The position numbers were made by a program, and so were the translations under genes. The notes beneath the pieces were generated by a model. It was not told the DNA's origin, did not search any database, and saw only the letters and a list, made by a program, of their open reading frames with translations. Source: Prevotella sp. UBA2725 (GTDB lineage Bacteria; Bacteroidota; Bacteroidia; Bacteroidales; Bacteroidaceae). From it: a DNA stretch of 9,728 nucleotides. Location of the stretch: assembly GCA_002353825.1 (NCBI GenBank), contig DEKJ01000048.1:1-9728 (forward strand). The letters are read 5' to 3'. Positions 1 through 6,115 of this stretch are shown here, piece after piece (within the stretch, counting starts at the first letter, position 1; each line of letters starts with the position of its first letter).

Positions 1-296
1 CATCGATTGTTACGGTCTGCAAGCGTATGTCCGCGGTGACGTTTGCTGCTGCTCCCAGTATCTTCTTTGTGGCTGTGATGGGAGGCATGGATGTGCTCAC
101 GGCTGCTGCGCTGCAAGTGTTCTTGTTGTTTGCTGTGCTCTCCGCCTCACTCATTTCTGTCTTTGTGTCGCTCTTGATAGGAAGGCGCTACAACTTTGAT
201 GAATATAATAAGTTGAAGAAAGTGTTCAAGAACGAGACGAAAAACGATGTCAAAGCTGAGCCTATTGCTGAGCCGAAGACTGAGCAGCCTCAATAG
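1..296 (+). CDS. C-terminal part of an unidentified membrane protein (5' truncated)
   Basis: The frame is open from base 3 to a TAG at 294-296, so the true start lies outside the window; the ATG at 27 is probably internal. About 97 codons are visible. The translation has two strongly hydrophobic stretches, roughly codons 12-30 and 33-57 of the visible part, ending at LLIGRR, then a charged tail (YNFDEYNKLKKVF) and a closing segment rich in Glu, Pro, Lys and Ala. By the positive-inside rule the tail after GRR should be cytoplasmic. This looks like the last two transmembrane helices of a polytopic inner-membrane protein, such as a transporter, but I do not recognise the family and assign no function. 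It is the only plus-strand gene seen, and its last 35 bases overlap the end of the convergent glycosyltransferase gene. Confidence 0.7.
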   Translation, partial: SIVTVCKRMSAVTFAAAPSIFFVAVMGGMDVLTAAALQVFLLFAVLSASLISVFVSLLIGRRYNFDEYNKLKKVFKNETKNDVKAEPIAEPKTEQPQ

Positions 297-1239
297 CGCG
301 CAGCATGCTCTCACAATAGTTCTCTGCTGAGCATTCTTTTGTGAGGAAGTCTTGCATGTTGTGCACTTTCCTTTTCATCCCTTCCTGATCCGAATAAGCA
401 AGTTCTATTTTCTGCGCGATCTCTTCGTCGGTCTTTGCAATGATGCCGCGTTCATCCGTGATATATTCTTTGGTGACATCGTTCTCGTTCATGGCTATCA
501 CCCGCCCTTCCCATGCCGATTGCATCAGCACAATCAAGCCTGCGGGGCAGTTGTATTTGGCGATATTCAAAACGAAAGTCGATTCTCTCATGCCTTGCAT
601 GAAATAAGGAAAAGGCAGATGGCTGAACGTTTTAACATTCTTGGGTATGCTCTTACCTTCTTTCGGGGTAAAGCCAACGAAAAGGAACTTCCATTGGGGT
701 AAAAGCTTGGCTATGTGCAGACATCTGTCCCAGTCGCGATGAGTATTGCCTCCACAGAAGATTCGTTTCCCATTATCGTTGAACTCTCGCGCATAGCCCG
801 GATACTGATTATAGTCGCGTAGGAGGGGTAAAGGTCTTGAAGTGTGGAGCACCTTTTGTATCAATTTTTCATAACTCCGACTATTTATGAGTTGAATATA
901 TCTCTTGCTTTTCACAGCCTTTCGATAGAGAAAACGCATGAGGCGGGTACGCATCGATTGATCGTCCTTGAGCGTGAGATTAGAGGATATAACTTTTATC
1001 TTCTTATGCTTGAGCATGCTGATCCACCAACAAAGAACACCGGCTGAGCATAAGTAAGTGATGATTGTATCTCCAGCTTTTGCTGTGTTTACGGCATGCA
1101 GTGCCCCTCGAAAATCATTGACATATTCATTGCTATTCGTGGGCGTATGGAGATATTCTGCTTCATAGCCTTTGTCCTTCAGATATTTGATAAGGAAAGG
1201 AAATGTGTCAACATCATAATGGGTTAAATAATAGACCAT
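262..1239 (-). CDS. GT-B fold glycosyltransferase (GT4-like)
   Basis: Predicted 325-residue cytoplasmic glycosyltransferase that would move a sugar from a nucleotide donor to an unknown acceptor. The N-terminal Rossmann-like half starts MVYYLTHYDVDTFPFL. The C-terminal donor-binding half begins near residue 158 with RIFCGGNTHRDWD (about 159-171), resembling the SGGN-x-xRDW motif of some GT4-type enzymes. Residues 230-245 (NCPAGLIVLMQSAWEG) sit where the usual E-P-x-G...E-A-x-x-x-G nucleotide-sugar motif falls, but the second glutamate is Gln (about residue 240). No signal peptide or transmembrane segment. I chose the ATG at 1239 over an in-frame ATG at 1278: the first lies 11 bases after the upstream stop with AGGA in between, whereas the longer form would overlap the upstream gene by 28 bases and add a hydrophilic 13-residue leader. 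It is probably cotranscribed with the phytase-like gene. Substrate and pathway cannot be read from the sequence. Confidence 0.8.
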   Translation of the reverse strand: MVYYLTHYDVDTFPFLIKYLKDKGYEAEYLHTPTNSNEYVNDFRGALHAVNTAKAGDTIITYLCSAGVLCWWISMLKHKKIKVISSNLTLKDDQSMRTRLMRFLYRKAVKSKRYIQLINSRSYEKLIQKVLHTSRPLPLLRDYNQYPGYAREFNDNGKRIFCGGNTHRDWDRCLHIAKLLPQWKFLFVGFTPKEGKSIPKNVKTFSHLPFPYFMQGMRESTFVLNIAKYNCPAGLIVLMQSAWEGRVIAMNENDVTKEYITDERGIIAKTDEEIAQKIELAYSDQEGMKRKVHNMQDFLTKECSAENYCESMLRAIEAAQSSAQQ

Positions 1240-1244
1240 TGTTA

Positions 1245-1248
1245 TCCT
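1245..1248 (-). promoter_or_regulatory. Shine-Dalgarno site that sets the glycosyltransferase start
   Basis: AGGA on the minus strand lies five bases before the ATG at 1239, between that ATG and the TAA (1253-1251) of the preceding gene. Clear Shine-Dalgarno sequences are scarce in this window, so this one argues for the shorter protein and for translation from a shared mRNA. Confidence 0.6.
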
Positions 1249-1250
1249 GA

Positions 1251-2129
1251 TTATTTTATTCTTATCGTCTTTATCCAATCCTTCAGCACCCCATGATACT
1301 GGTTCTGTGAGTCAGCCTCAAGAATGAGCACGCGTGAGCCATCCTTAAGTCGAGGTCCCAGGCACATGCCTTCATAGTTGGCAATGTTCTGCTTTAACAA
1401 TGTCAAGGATGTACGCCACTTGGCAAGTAGTTCTTTGTTTGTTTCGCCGGGCTTGAAATGGAAAAGCTTGCAGTTGACAAATGAACCAAATTTCTTTTTG
1501 GGTACATAAAACTCACGCTCCAGCACAAGCAGTGAGCCATCGTCAAGCGCACAGATCGTTCCGATGCCATGAGCATAAAACTCGGCTTTGGCTTGATCGG
1601 CTAAAGGCGCGTCGAGGGTGTAGGGATAATTGTGGAGAGGCTGTAAGTCGGTATTGTAGCTCTGCATGATTACGTTTCCACTCTCATTGCAGGTCCAGAG
1701 CGTCTGTGTAGAGTCGTTGTAGCTGAGCGCTTCGAGTCCGAGGTTCCCTGGAAGATTTTTGTAAAGTGGGGTTGGCGGAATCTCACGTCCTGTGAGCTTC
1801 CCGGTCATGTCATATTCCTTGATGTAGTTGTCTGCCTCTCCACTGATAAAGATTGTTTTTGTATGCGGATTATAAGCAATGCCTTCATCGTCGCGAGCCG
1901 GCTTCGCAGCAGAGCGGAACCCTTCATTGGTGACTGCTAAGAGCTCACCCGTGATAGAGTCGAGCTTGATGCTCCACACGAAGTATCCGTCTTCCGCCGA
2001 CTTATCACTCACCACTGCATATCTGTCTCCACCCAACCACGTGATGCCACTGTAGTTGCCCGCGGGAATCGTTGCGAAATGATGTTGGGGAAGAAGCGTA
2101 ACGATGAAAAGAAGAAGGGAATATAGCAT
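1251..2129 (-). CDS. Secreted esterase-like/phytase-like beta-propeller protein
   Basis: 292 residues. The first 19 form a typical short signal peptide (MLYSLLLFIVTLLPQHHFA), so the product should reach the periplasm or beyond. The mature part has the repeated motifs I associate with the 'esterase-like activity of phytase' family (PF13449 type): SGITWLGGDRYAVVSDK (27-43), DDEGIAYNP (80-88), GLEALSYN (131-138), LVLEREFYVP (201-210), NYEGMCLGP (251-259) and EADSQNQY (271-278). These spaced acidic-Glu-Gly motifs suggest a propeller fold. Family members are annotated as phosphoesterases, but biochemical support is thin, so substrate and activity remain open. Length is close to that of other single-domain members. 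The glycosyltransferase gene follows after 11 bases, suggesting one transcript; a functional link is not obvious. The start is the only ATG that keeps the whole signal peptide. Confidence 0.82.
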   Translation of the reverse strand: MLYSLLLFIVTLLPQHHFATIPAGNYSGITWLGGDRYAVVSDKSAEDGYFVWSIKLDSITGELLAVTNEGFRSAAKPARDDEGIAYNPHTKTIFISGEADNYIKEYDMTGKLTGREIPPTPLYKNLPGNLGLEALSYNDSTQTLWTCNESGNVIMQSYNTDLQPLHNYPYTLDAPLADQAKAEFYAHGIGTICALDDGSLLVLEREFYVPKKKFGSFVNCKLFHFKPGETNKELLAKWRTSLTLLKQNIANYEGMCLGPRLKDGSRVLILEADSQNQYHGVLKDWIKTIRIK

Positions 2130-2171
2130 GTCTAATATAATTTTGGATTCATTTGAATCTCGGGTCGGTTA

Positions 2172-2242
2172 GGTCCCCGGAGGGGGCCAATATGGTTAGC
2201 CCCAGGCAAGGCGTAGCCGCAGCCTGGGGTTAAGACCATATT
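2172..2242. repeat. Tandem double-hairpin intergenic element (REP-like candidate)
   Basis: Two adjacent inverted repeats fill the middle of the galK/phytase-like gap. Hairpin A: 2172-2178 pairs with 2182-2188 (GGTCCCC/GGGGGCC, one G-T wobble) around a GGA loop. Hairpin B: 2189-2196 (AATATGGT) pairs with 2235-2242 (ACCATATT), and 2197-2207 pairs with 2222-2232 (CCCCAGGC/GCCTGGGG core), leaving a 2-base bulge and a 14-base loop that itself holds GGC/GCC. Neither strand has a T-run after the stems, so a simple intrinsic terminator is unlikely. The layout resembles dispersed double-hairpin repeats I recall from Bacteroidetes genomes; copy number cannot be tested here. Flanking smaller inverted repeats lie at 2146-2159 (GATTCA-TT-TGAATC) and 2259-2275 (CGTCCTC-GAA-GAGGGCG). 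No gene is seen in this 164-base gap. Confidence 0.6.
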
Positions 2243-2293
2243 CAATAAGATCAATTGTCGTCCTCGAAGAGGGCGAACCTTAGAGCGTCACCT

Positions 2294-3454
2294 TTAGCAA
2301 ATTCTGCGCGAACCGTCACCAATGACCACGTCAATGACCTGCGGCTCATGGCCGTATTTCTCATTGAATCTAGCCTTGGCGTCAGCGATGAACTTGTCGT
2401 AGAGGTCGTCTTTCACGAGGTTGATGGTGCAGCCACCGAAGCCGCCACCCATGATACGGCTACCTGTGACACCGTCTTCCTTAGCGATGTCGTTGAGGAA
2501 GTCGAGCTCTTCGCAGCTCACCTCATACTCCTTGCTCAGGCCGTAGTGAGTCTCGAACATCTTCTGTCCTACTGTCTCGTAGTCGCCTTTCTGCAGGGCA
2601 TCACTGACAGCGAGCACGCGGTCTACCTCACCGAGCACGAAGTGTGCACGCTTGTAGTCCTCAGCGCTGACGTCAGCCTTTACAGCCTCCAGGTCATCCC
2701 AGTCAGCATCGCGCAGCGTATCGAAATGACGGTCAGTGAACTTAGCGTTGAGTGCCTTCACCACATTCTCGCAAGAGTTGCGACGGTCGTTGTAAGGAGA
2801 ACCTTTGAGCTCGTGCTTTACCTTAGAGTTGAGCAGAACGAGCTTGTAGCCCTTCGGCTCCCAGGGGAAGTATTCAAACTCACGGCTGCGGCAGTCGAGA
2901 CGCATCAGCTTGCCTTTCTTACCGAAGACTGAAGCGAACTGATCCATGATACCGCAGTTCACACCGATATACTTATGCTCCGTTGCCTGACCAGCGAGCA
3001 CGAGATCCCACTTGGAGACCTTGTTGTCACCGAAGAGATCGTTGAGTGCGAAAGCGAAGCAGCTCTCCAAAGCAGCGCTTGAAGACATGCCTGCACCTAA
3101 AGGTACATCGCCTGCGAAAGCAGCATTGAACGGCTTCACATCGACACCACGGTCCATCATCTCACGGCAGATGCCATAGATGTAGCGAGCCCATGTAGCC
3201 TTCGGACCTACGGGGTCATCGAGGGTGAAATGAGCCATGTCTTTCAGGTCGATAGAGTAGACGTTGACACTCTTTTGTCCGTTCGGACGAATCTCTGCCA
3301 TGATGCCCTGCTCTACGGCTCCTGGGAAGACGAAGCCACCATTGTAATCTGTATGCTCACCGATGAGGTTGATACGACCCGGTGATGCGTAAACGTTGCC
3401 TGTCTCACCATCGAAGTGCTTAATGAAACGGCTTCTTACAAATTCTATATCCAT
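2294..3454 (-). CDS. galK: Galactokinase
   Basis: 386-residue cytoplasmic GHMP kinase that phosphorylates alpha-D-galactose to galactose-1-phosphate with ATP, the second step of the Leloir pathway. The galactokinase signature GRINLIGEHTDYNGG (26-40) contains Arg27, Glu33 and Asp36 for catalysis and sugar binding. The GHMP ATP loop is PLGAGMSSSAALE (118-130). CGIMDQFAS (167-175) carries the expected catalytic Asp171. SPYNDRR follows at 219-225, and the C-terminal GHMP motif GSRIMGGGFGGC spans 331-342. Length matches the family (about 380-390) and nothing key is missing. It starts 39 bases after the galM stop with no terminator between, so the two should share the promoter ahead of galM. No strong Shine-Dalgarno sequence precedes the ATG, which is usual for Bacteroidetes. 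galT, galE and a galactose transporter are not in the window. Confidence 0.97.
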   Translation of the reverse strand: MDIEFVRSRFIKHFDGETGNVYASPGRINLIGEHTDYNGGFVFPGAVEQGIMAEIRPNGQKSVNVYSIDLKDMAHFTLDDPVGPKATWARYIYGICREMMDRGVDVKPFNAAFAGDVPLGAGMSSSAALESCFAFALNDLFGDNKVSKWDLVLAGQATEHKYIGVNCGIMDQFASVFGKKGKLMRLDCRSREFEYFPWEPKGYKLVLLNSKVKHELKGSPYNDRRNSCENVVKALNAKFTDRHFDTLRDADWDDLEAVKADVSAEDYKRAHFVLGEVDRVLAVSDALQKGDYETVGQKMFETHYGLSKEYEVSCEELDFLNDIAKEDGVTGSRIMGGGFGGCTINLVKDDLYDKFIADAKARFNEKYGHEPQVIDVVIGDGSRRIC

Positions 3455-3493
3455 ATCAAATGGGTTTTATTGGTTAATAATGTCTTTAAAAGA

Positions 3494-4585
3494 TTACTTC
3501 TGCACACCGAACTTGTAGATTGTGGTCTGCTTGTAGCGCTCACCCGGATCCAGTACTACAGATGGGAAGTATGGGCGGTTAGGAGAGTCGGGGAAGTGCT
3601 GTGCCTCAAGGCAGATAGCTGAGCGCTTCGGATAGGTAGCGCCATGAGTGCCCTTGATTCCAGCGAGGAAGTTACCCGTGTAAAGCTGGATACCAGGCTC
3701 TGTTGTGTAAACCTCCATCGTGCGGCCGCTCACAGGTTCGTATGCCTTTGCAGCGAAGGAGAGCACGCCTTCTTCCTCTTTGTTGAGCACGTAGCAGTGG
3801 TCGAAGCCGGTGCCGTTCTTGATCTGCTCATTGTCGGCGTTGATATCGCGGCCGATAGGCTTCGGAGTACGGAAGTCAAATGGAGTGCCTTCAACCTTGC
3901 GGATCTCACCGGTTGGAATAGAAGTGTTGTCGATGGGGAGATAGAAATCGGCGTTGAGCTGCAGTTCTACGTTCTCAACAGAAGGCGTAGGATCAGCGAT
4001 ACCTGCTAATGCGAAGAATCCGTGGTTAGTGAGGTTGATGATGGTCTTCTTGTTGGTTGTAGCAAGATAATCAATGTGGAGCTCGTTATCGTCAGTCCAA
4101 GTATAGACAACGGTAACCTTCAACTCTCCGGTGTATCCCTCCTCACCGTAAGGAGAAACATAGTTGAGGGCGAGCGTGTGGTCGTTCATCAGTTCCGGTG
4201 ACCAAACCTTGACGTTGAATCCCCTCTTGCCTCCGTGGAGATGGTTCGGGCCATCGTTGCAGGCTACCTGATAATGCTTGCCGTGGAGGGTGAACTCACC
4301 TTTGGCAATGCGGTTGCCGAAACGTCCGATAAGTCTTGAGAGATAAGGTTCCGGGGAGTTGATGACGTCCTGAATGTTGTCATGGCCCATGATGACGTTG
4401 GCCCTCTTTCCGTTGCGGTCAGGAACCATAATAGCTACGAGTGCACCGCCATAGTTGGTGATAGCCACTTCGTTACCTTCACTGTTTCTCAGGATAAAGA
4501 GGTCAGTCTTCTTGCCATTCACTGTGGTCTGAAAGTCCTCACGCTTCAGACCGCATACATTTGGTGTTTCTTCAGTGTTTGCCAT
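3494..4585 (-). CDS. galM: Aldose 1-epimerase (galactose mutarotase)
   Basis: 363-residue galactose mutarotase interconverting beta- and alpha-D-galactose so that GalK can use the sugar. Conserved features appear in order: GRFGNRIAKG (87-96), NDGPNHLHGG (110-119) with the substrate-binding His at 115, NLTNHGFFALAG (184-195) with catalytic acid His188, TPFDF (234-238), GFDHCYVL (260-267) with the sugar-binding Asp262, and CLEAQHFPDSPN (325-336) with catalytic base Glu327. The usual N-H-S/T-Y-F reads N-H-G-F-F here, a conservative variation next to the intact His. There is no signal peptide or lipobox, so this is the cytoplasmic form. It is the first gene of a galM-galK operon behind a roughly 200-base gap holding a promoter candidate and a tandem repeat, which suggests local control. 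Confidence 0.96.
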   Translation of the reverse strand: MANTEETPNVCGLKREDFQTTVNGKKTDLFILRNSEGNEVAITNYGGALVAIMVPDRNGKRANVIMGHDNIQDVINSPEPYLSRLIGRFGNRIAKGEFTLHGKHYQVACNDGPNHLHGGKRGFNVKVWSPELMNDHTLALNYVSPYGEEGYTGELKVTVVYTWTDDNELHIDYLATTNKKTIINLTNHGFFALAGIADPTPSVENVELQLNADFYLPIDNTSIPTGEIRKVEGTPFDFRTPKPIGRDINADNEQIKNGTGFDHCYVLNKEEEGVLSFAAKAYEPVSGRTMEVYTTEPGIQLYTGNFLAGIKGTHGATYPKRSAICLEAQHFPDSPNRPYFPSVVLDPGERYKQTTIYKFGVQK

Positions 4586-4607
4586 ATGAATGTGTCTTTA
4601 GTTGTAA

Positions 4608-4633
4608 TCTATGTTATCTGTCTATGTTATCTG
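4608..4633. repeat. Perfect 13-bp tandem repeat in the galM leader
   Basis: TCTATGTTATCTG occurs twice back to back (4608-4620 and 4621-4633). On the galM strand this reads CAGATAACATAGA twice, 23 bases before the galM ATG and downstream of the predicted start of transcription, so it would be in the 5' leader. It could be a paired binding site for a regulator of galM-galK, or a neutral slippage product. The existence of the repeat is certain; any function is inference. Confidence 0.6.
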
Positions 4634-4653
4634 CTTGTTTCTATAGCTTAATG

Positions 4654-4685
4654 CAAAGTAAACAAAAAATCTTGAGAGTGACAAC
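4654..4685 (-). promoter_or_regulatory. Bacteroidetes-type promoter candidate for galM-galK
   Basis: On the minus strand, GTTG (4685-4682) is followed after 20 bases by TTACTTTG (4661-4654). The Bacteroidetes primary sigma factor prefers TTTG about 19-21 bases before TAnnTTTG, so this fits with one mismatch in each element and correct spacing. Transcription would begin near 4645-4650, giving a leader of about 60 bases that contains the 13-bp tandem repeat. This is the best primary-sigma promoter match noticed in the window. The rest of the folC-galM gap (4634-4653 and 4686-4784) is A/T-rich with no further gene or hairpin seen. Confidence 0.5.
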
Positions 4686-4761
4686 TAAAAGCGCAAAATA
4701 TTATGGCATTTTTAATGTTAAATATCCTTATTCCTGTAAGATTTGCTTATTTACACATCTT

Positions 4762-4805
4762 TTAATAAGGTCGGCATGGCAAGTTTATAAGTCGGGCATG
4801 GCAAG
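4762..4805. repeat. Imperfect tandem duplication of the folC 3' end
   Basis: Bases 4785-4805 (last codons and stop of folC) and 4762-4783 are near copies: on the minus strand CTTGCCATGCCCGACTTATAA is followed at once by a second version with one C missing and CTTATTAA at its end. The second copy lies entirely after the folC stop. It looks like a past slippage duplication of the gene end. Confidence 0.55.
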
Positions 4806-6071
4806 CAAGTCAGCAACGACATAGCTGGAACCTCCCACGAAGATGAAATCATCCTTATCGGCTTCTTCCAAAGCTTTATGGTAAGCGTTGGCGATGGACC
4901 CGCAGTTGGTGCCTTTGAGATGGTGCTTGGCTCCGAGTTCTGCCACTTTGTCAGCACTGAAGGCGCGCTTAGAAGTAGGTTGTGCCCAATAATAAACAGC
5001 ATTCTTCGGAAGCATCTCCATGACGGTGTTGATATCCTTGTCGTCGACCATTCCGAAGACGATACGCAAGGTCTTGCATGGCTGCTGTTCTATCTGCGGA
5101 GCGAGATACTGCCATCCACCTACATTGTGACCTGTATCGCACACGACGCGTGGAATCTTTCTTATTGTCTCCCAGCGACCACGGAGCCCCGTGAGTTTAC
5201 AAACGTGCGCGAGTGCTTCTTTCACATCCTCGTTGCTGATGGAGAACTTCTGCAGAAGAATAGGCATGGCGGTGAGCACCGTGTTCATATTCTTCTCCTG
5301 ATAGTCACCGCCGAGATCACCGTGAATGTGTCCGAAGGTCGTTGTCTCATAGTCACGGCCACCATTGACACATGCTTTAGAAGATGTGACTACAGGATGG
5401 TCTTGTGCATATATAATAGATGTGTGGCACTCGTCTGCTTTCTTCTGAAAAACAGGACGTGTCTCAGGAATATCCTCACCAATGACAATAGGCACACCGG
5501 GCTTGATGATCCCGGCTTTCTCGCCGGCGATGAGTGCCAGCGTGTTGCCGAGAAACTGGGTGTGATCGAAACTGATATTCGTGATGATTGATACTTCCGG
5601 CGTGATGATATTCGTGCAGTCGAGCCTTCCGCCGAGACCTACTTCCATCACAGCAACATCTACCTTCTGCTCTTTAAAATAAAGGAAAGCGAGTGCCGTG
5701 GTGAGTTCAAAGAAAGACGGATGAAGGGGCTCGAAGAAACTGCGTTCCTTCTCCACGAAGTCGATGACCCGCTGTTCGGGAATCATTTCACCGTTGACGC
5801 GGATGCGTTCGCGGAAGTCAACGAGATGAGGGGATGTATAGAGACCGACCCTATAACCGGCTTGCTGAAGCACGGCTGCGATACTGTGAGAGCACGAGCC
5901 TTTGCCGTTGGTACCTGCGATATGAATCGTTTTATAAGCTCTGTGCGGATGTCCAAAATGTTCATCTAAAGCCTTCGTTGTCTGAAGGCCCGGCTTATAT
6001 GCAGAGGCACCGACGTGCTCAAACACCGGTGCCGAATTGAATAAATAAGAAACAGTCTCTTGATAATTCAC
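4785..6071 (-). CDS. folC: Folylpolyglutamate synthase / dihydrofolate synthase
   Basis: 428-residue Mur-ligase-family enzyme that adds glutamate to folates and, in most bacteria, to dihydropteroate; cytoplasmic. Motifs in order: HIAGTNGKGS (50-59, ATP loop, Lys57), YTSPHL (78-83), FELTTALAF (121-129), MEVGLGGRLDCTN (142-154, catalytic Glu143), SFDHTQFLG (167-175), GEKAGIIKPGVP (183-194), LRGRWE (296-301) and CDTGHN (311-316, matching the D-x-x-HN motif of the C-terminal domain). Length is normal for FolC. The start is GTG at 6071-6069: an in-frame TAA at 6086-6084 limits extension upstream and the next in-frame Met is at residue 97, inside the catalytic domain. Only 44 bases separate it from dnaJ, so it may be read from the grpE-dnaJ transcript. 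Whether it has both activities or only FPGS activity cannot be decided from sequence. Confidence 0.95.
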   Translation of the reverse strand: MNYQETVSYLFNSAPVFEHVGASAYKPGLQTTKALDEHFGHPHRAYKTIHIAGTNGKGSCSHSIAAVLQQAGYRVGLYTSPHLVDFRERIRVNGEMIPEQRVIDFVEKERSFFEPLHPSFFELTTALAFLYFKEQKVDVAVMEVGLGGRLDCTNIITPEVSIITNISFDHTQFLGNTLALIAGEKAGIIKPGVPIVIGEDIPETRPVFQKKADECHTSIIYAQDHPVVTSSKACVNGGRDYETTTFGHIHGDLGGDYQEKNMNTVLTAMPILLQKFSISNEDVKEALAHVCKLTGLRGRWETIRKIPRVVCDTGHNVGGWQYLAPQIEQQPCKTLRIVFGMVDDKDINTVMEMLPKNAVYYWAQPTSKRAFSADKVAELGAKHHLKGTNCGSIANAYHKALEEADKDDFIFVGGSSYVVADLLAMPDL

Positions 6072-6091
6072 CCCAATAATGTTTTATGGAA

Positions 6092-6115
6092 GTTCATGAG
6101 TTTATGAGTTCATGA
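6092..6115. repeat. Octamer tandem repeat between dnaJ and folC
   Basis: GTTCATGA, GTTTATGA and GTTCATGA run head to tail at 6092-6099, 6100-6107 and 6108-6115, ending exactly at the dnaJ stop codon. On the coding strand this is TCATGAAC units directly after TAA. The unit carries the palindrome TCATGA. The three units fill most of the 44-base spacer. Function unknown; slippage-prone simple repeats of this kind are the plain explanation. Confidence 0.6.

Noticed and set aside
1239..1278. Longer glycosyltransferase starting at 1278
   Set aside because: It would overlap the upstream gene by 28 bases, adds a hydrophilic leader, and the Shine-Dalgarno site points to 1239.
2172..2242. Rho-independent terminator after galK
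   Set aside because: The stems are strong but no T-run follows on either strand, so a REP-like element is the better reading.
2255..2932. 225-codon plus-strand open frame antisense to galK
   Set aside because: It lies almost wholly opposite galK, whose motifs are complete; the translation has no recognisable domain and reflects codon bias of the real gene.
4608..4633. CRISPR array
   Set aside because: Only two 13-base units with no spacer and no cas genes.
4561..4824. Plus-strand open frames covering the galM-folC gap
   Set aside because: They begin inside galM, the translation is unlike a real protein, and the region is better explained by a promoter and repeats for galM.
4878..5591. 237-codon plus-strand open frame antisense to folC
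   Set aside because: It is opposite a fully conserved folC and has no domain or ribosome-binding site.
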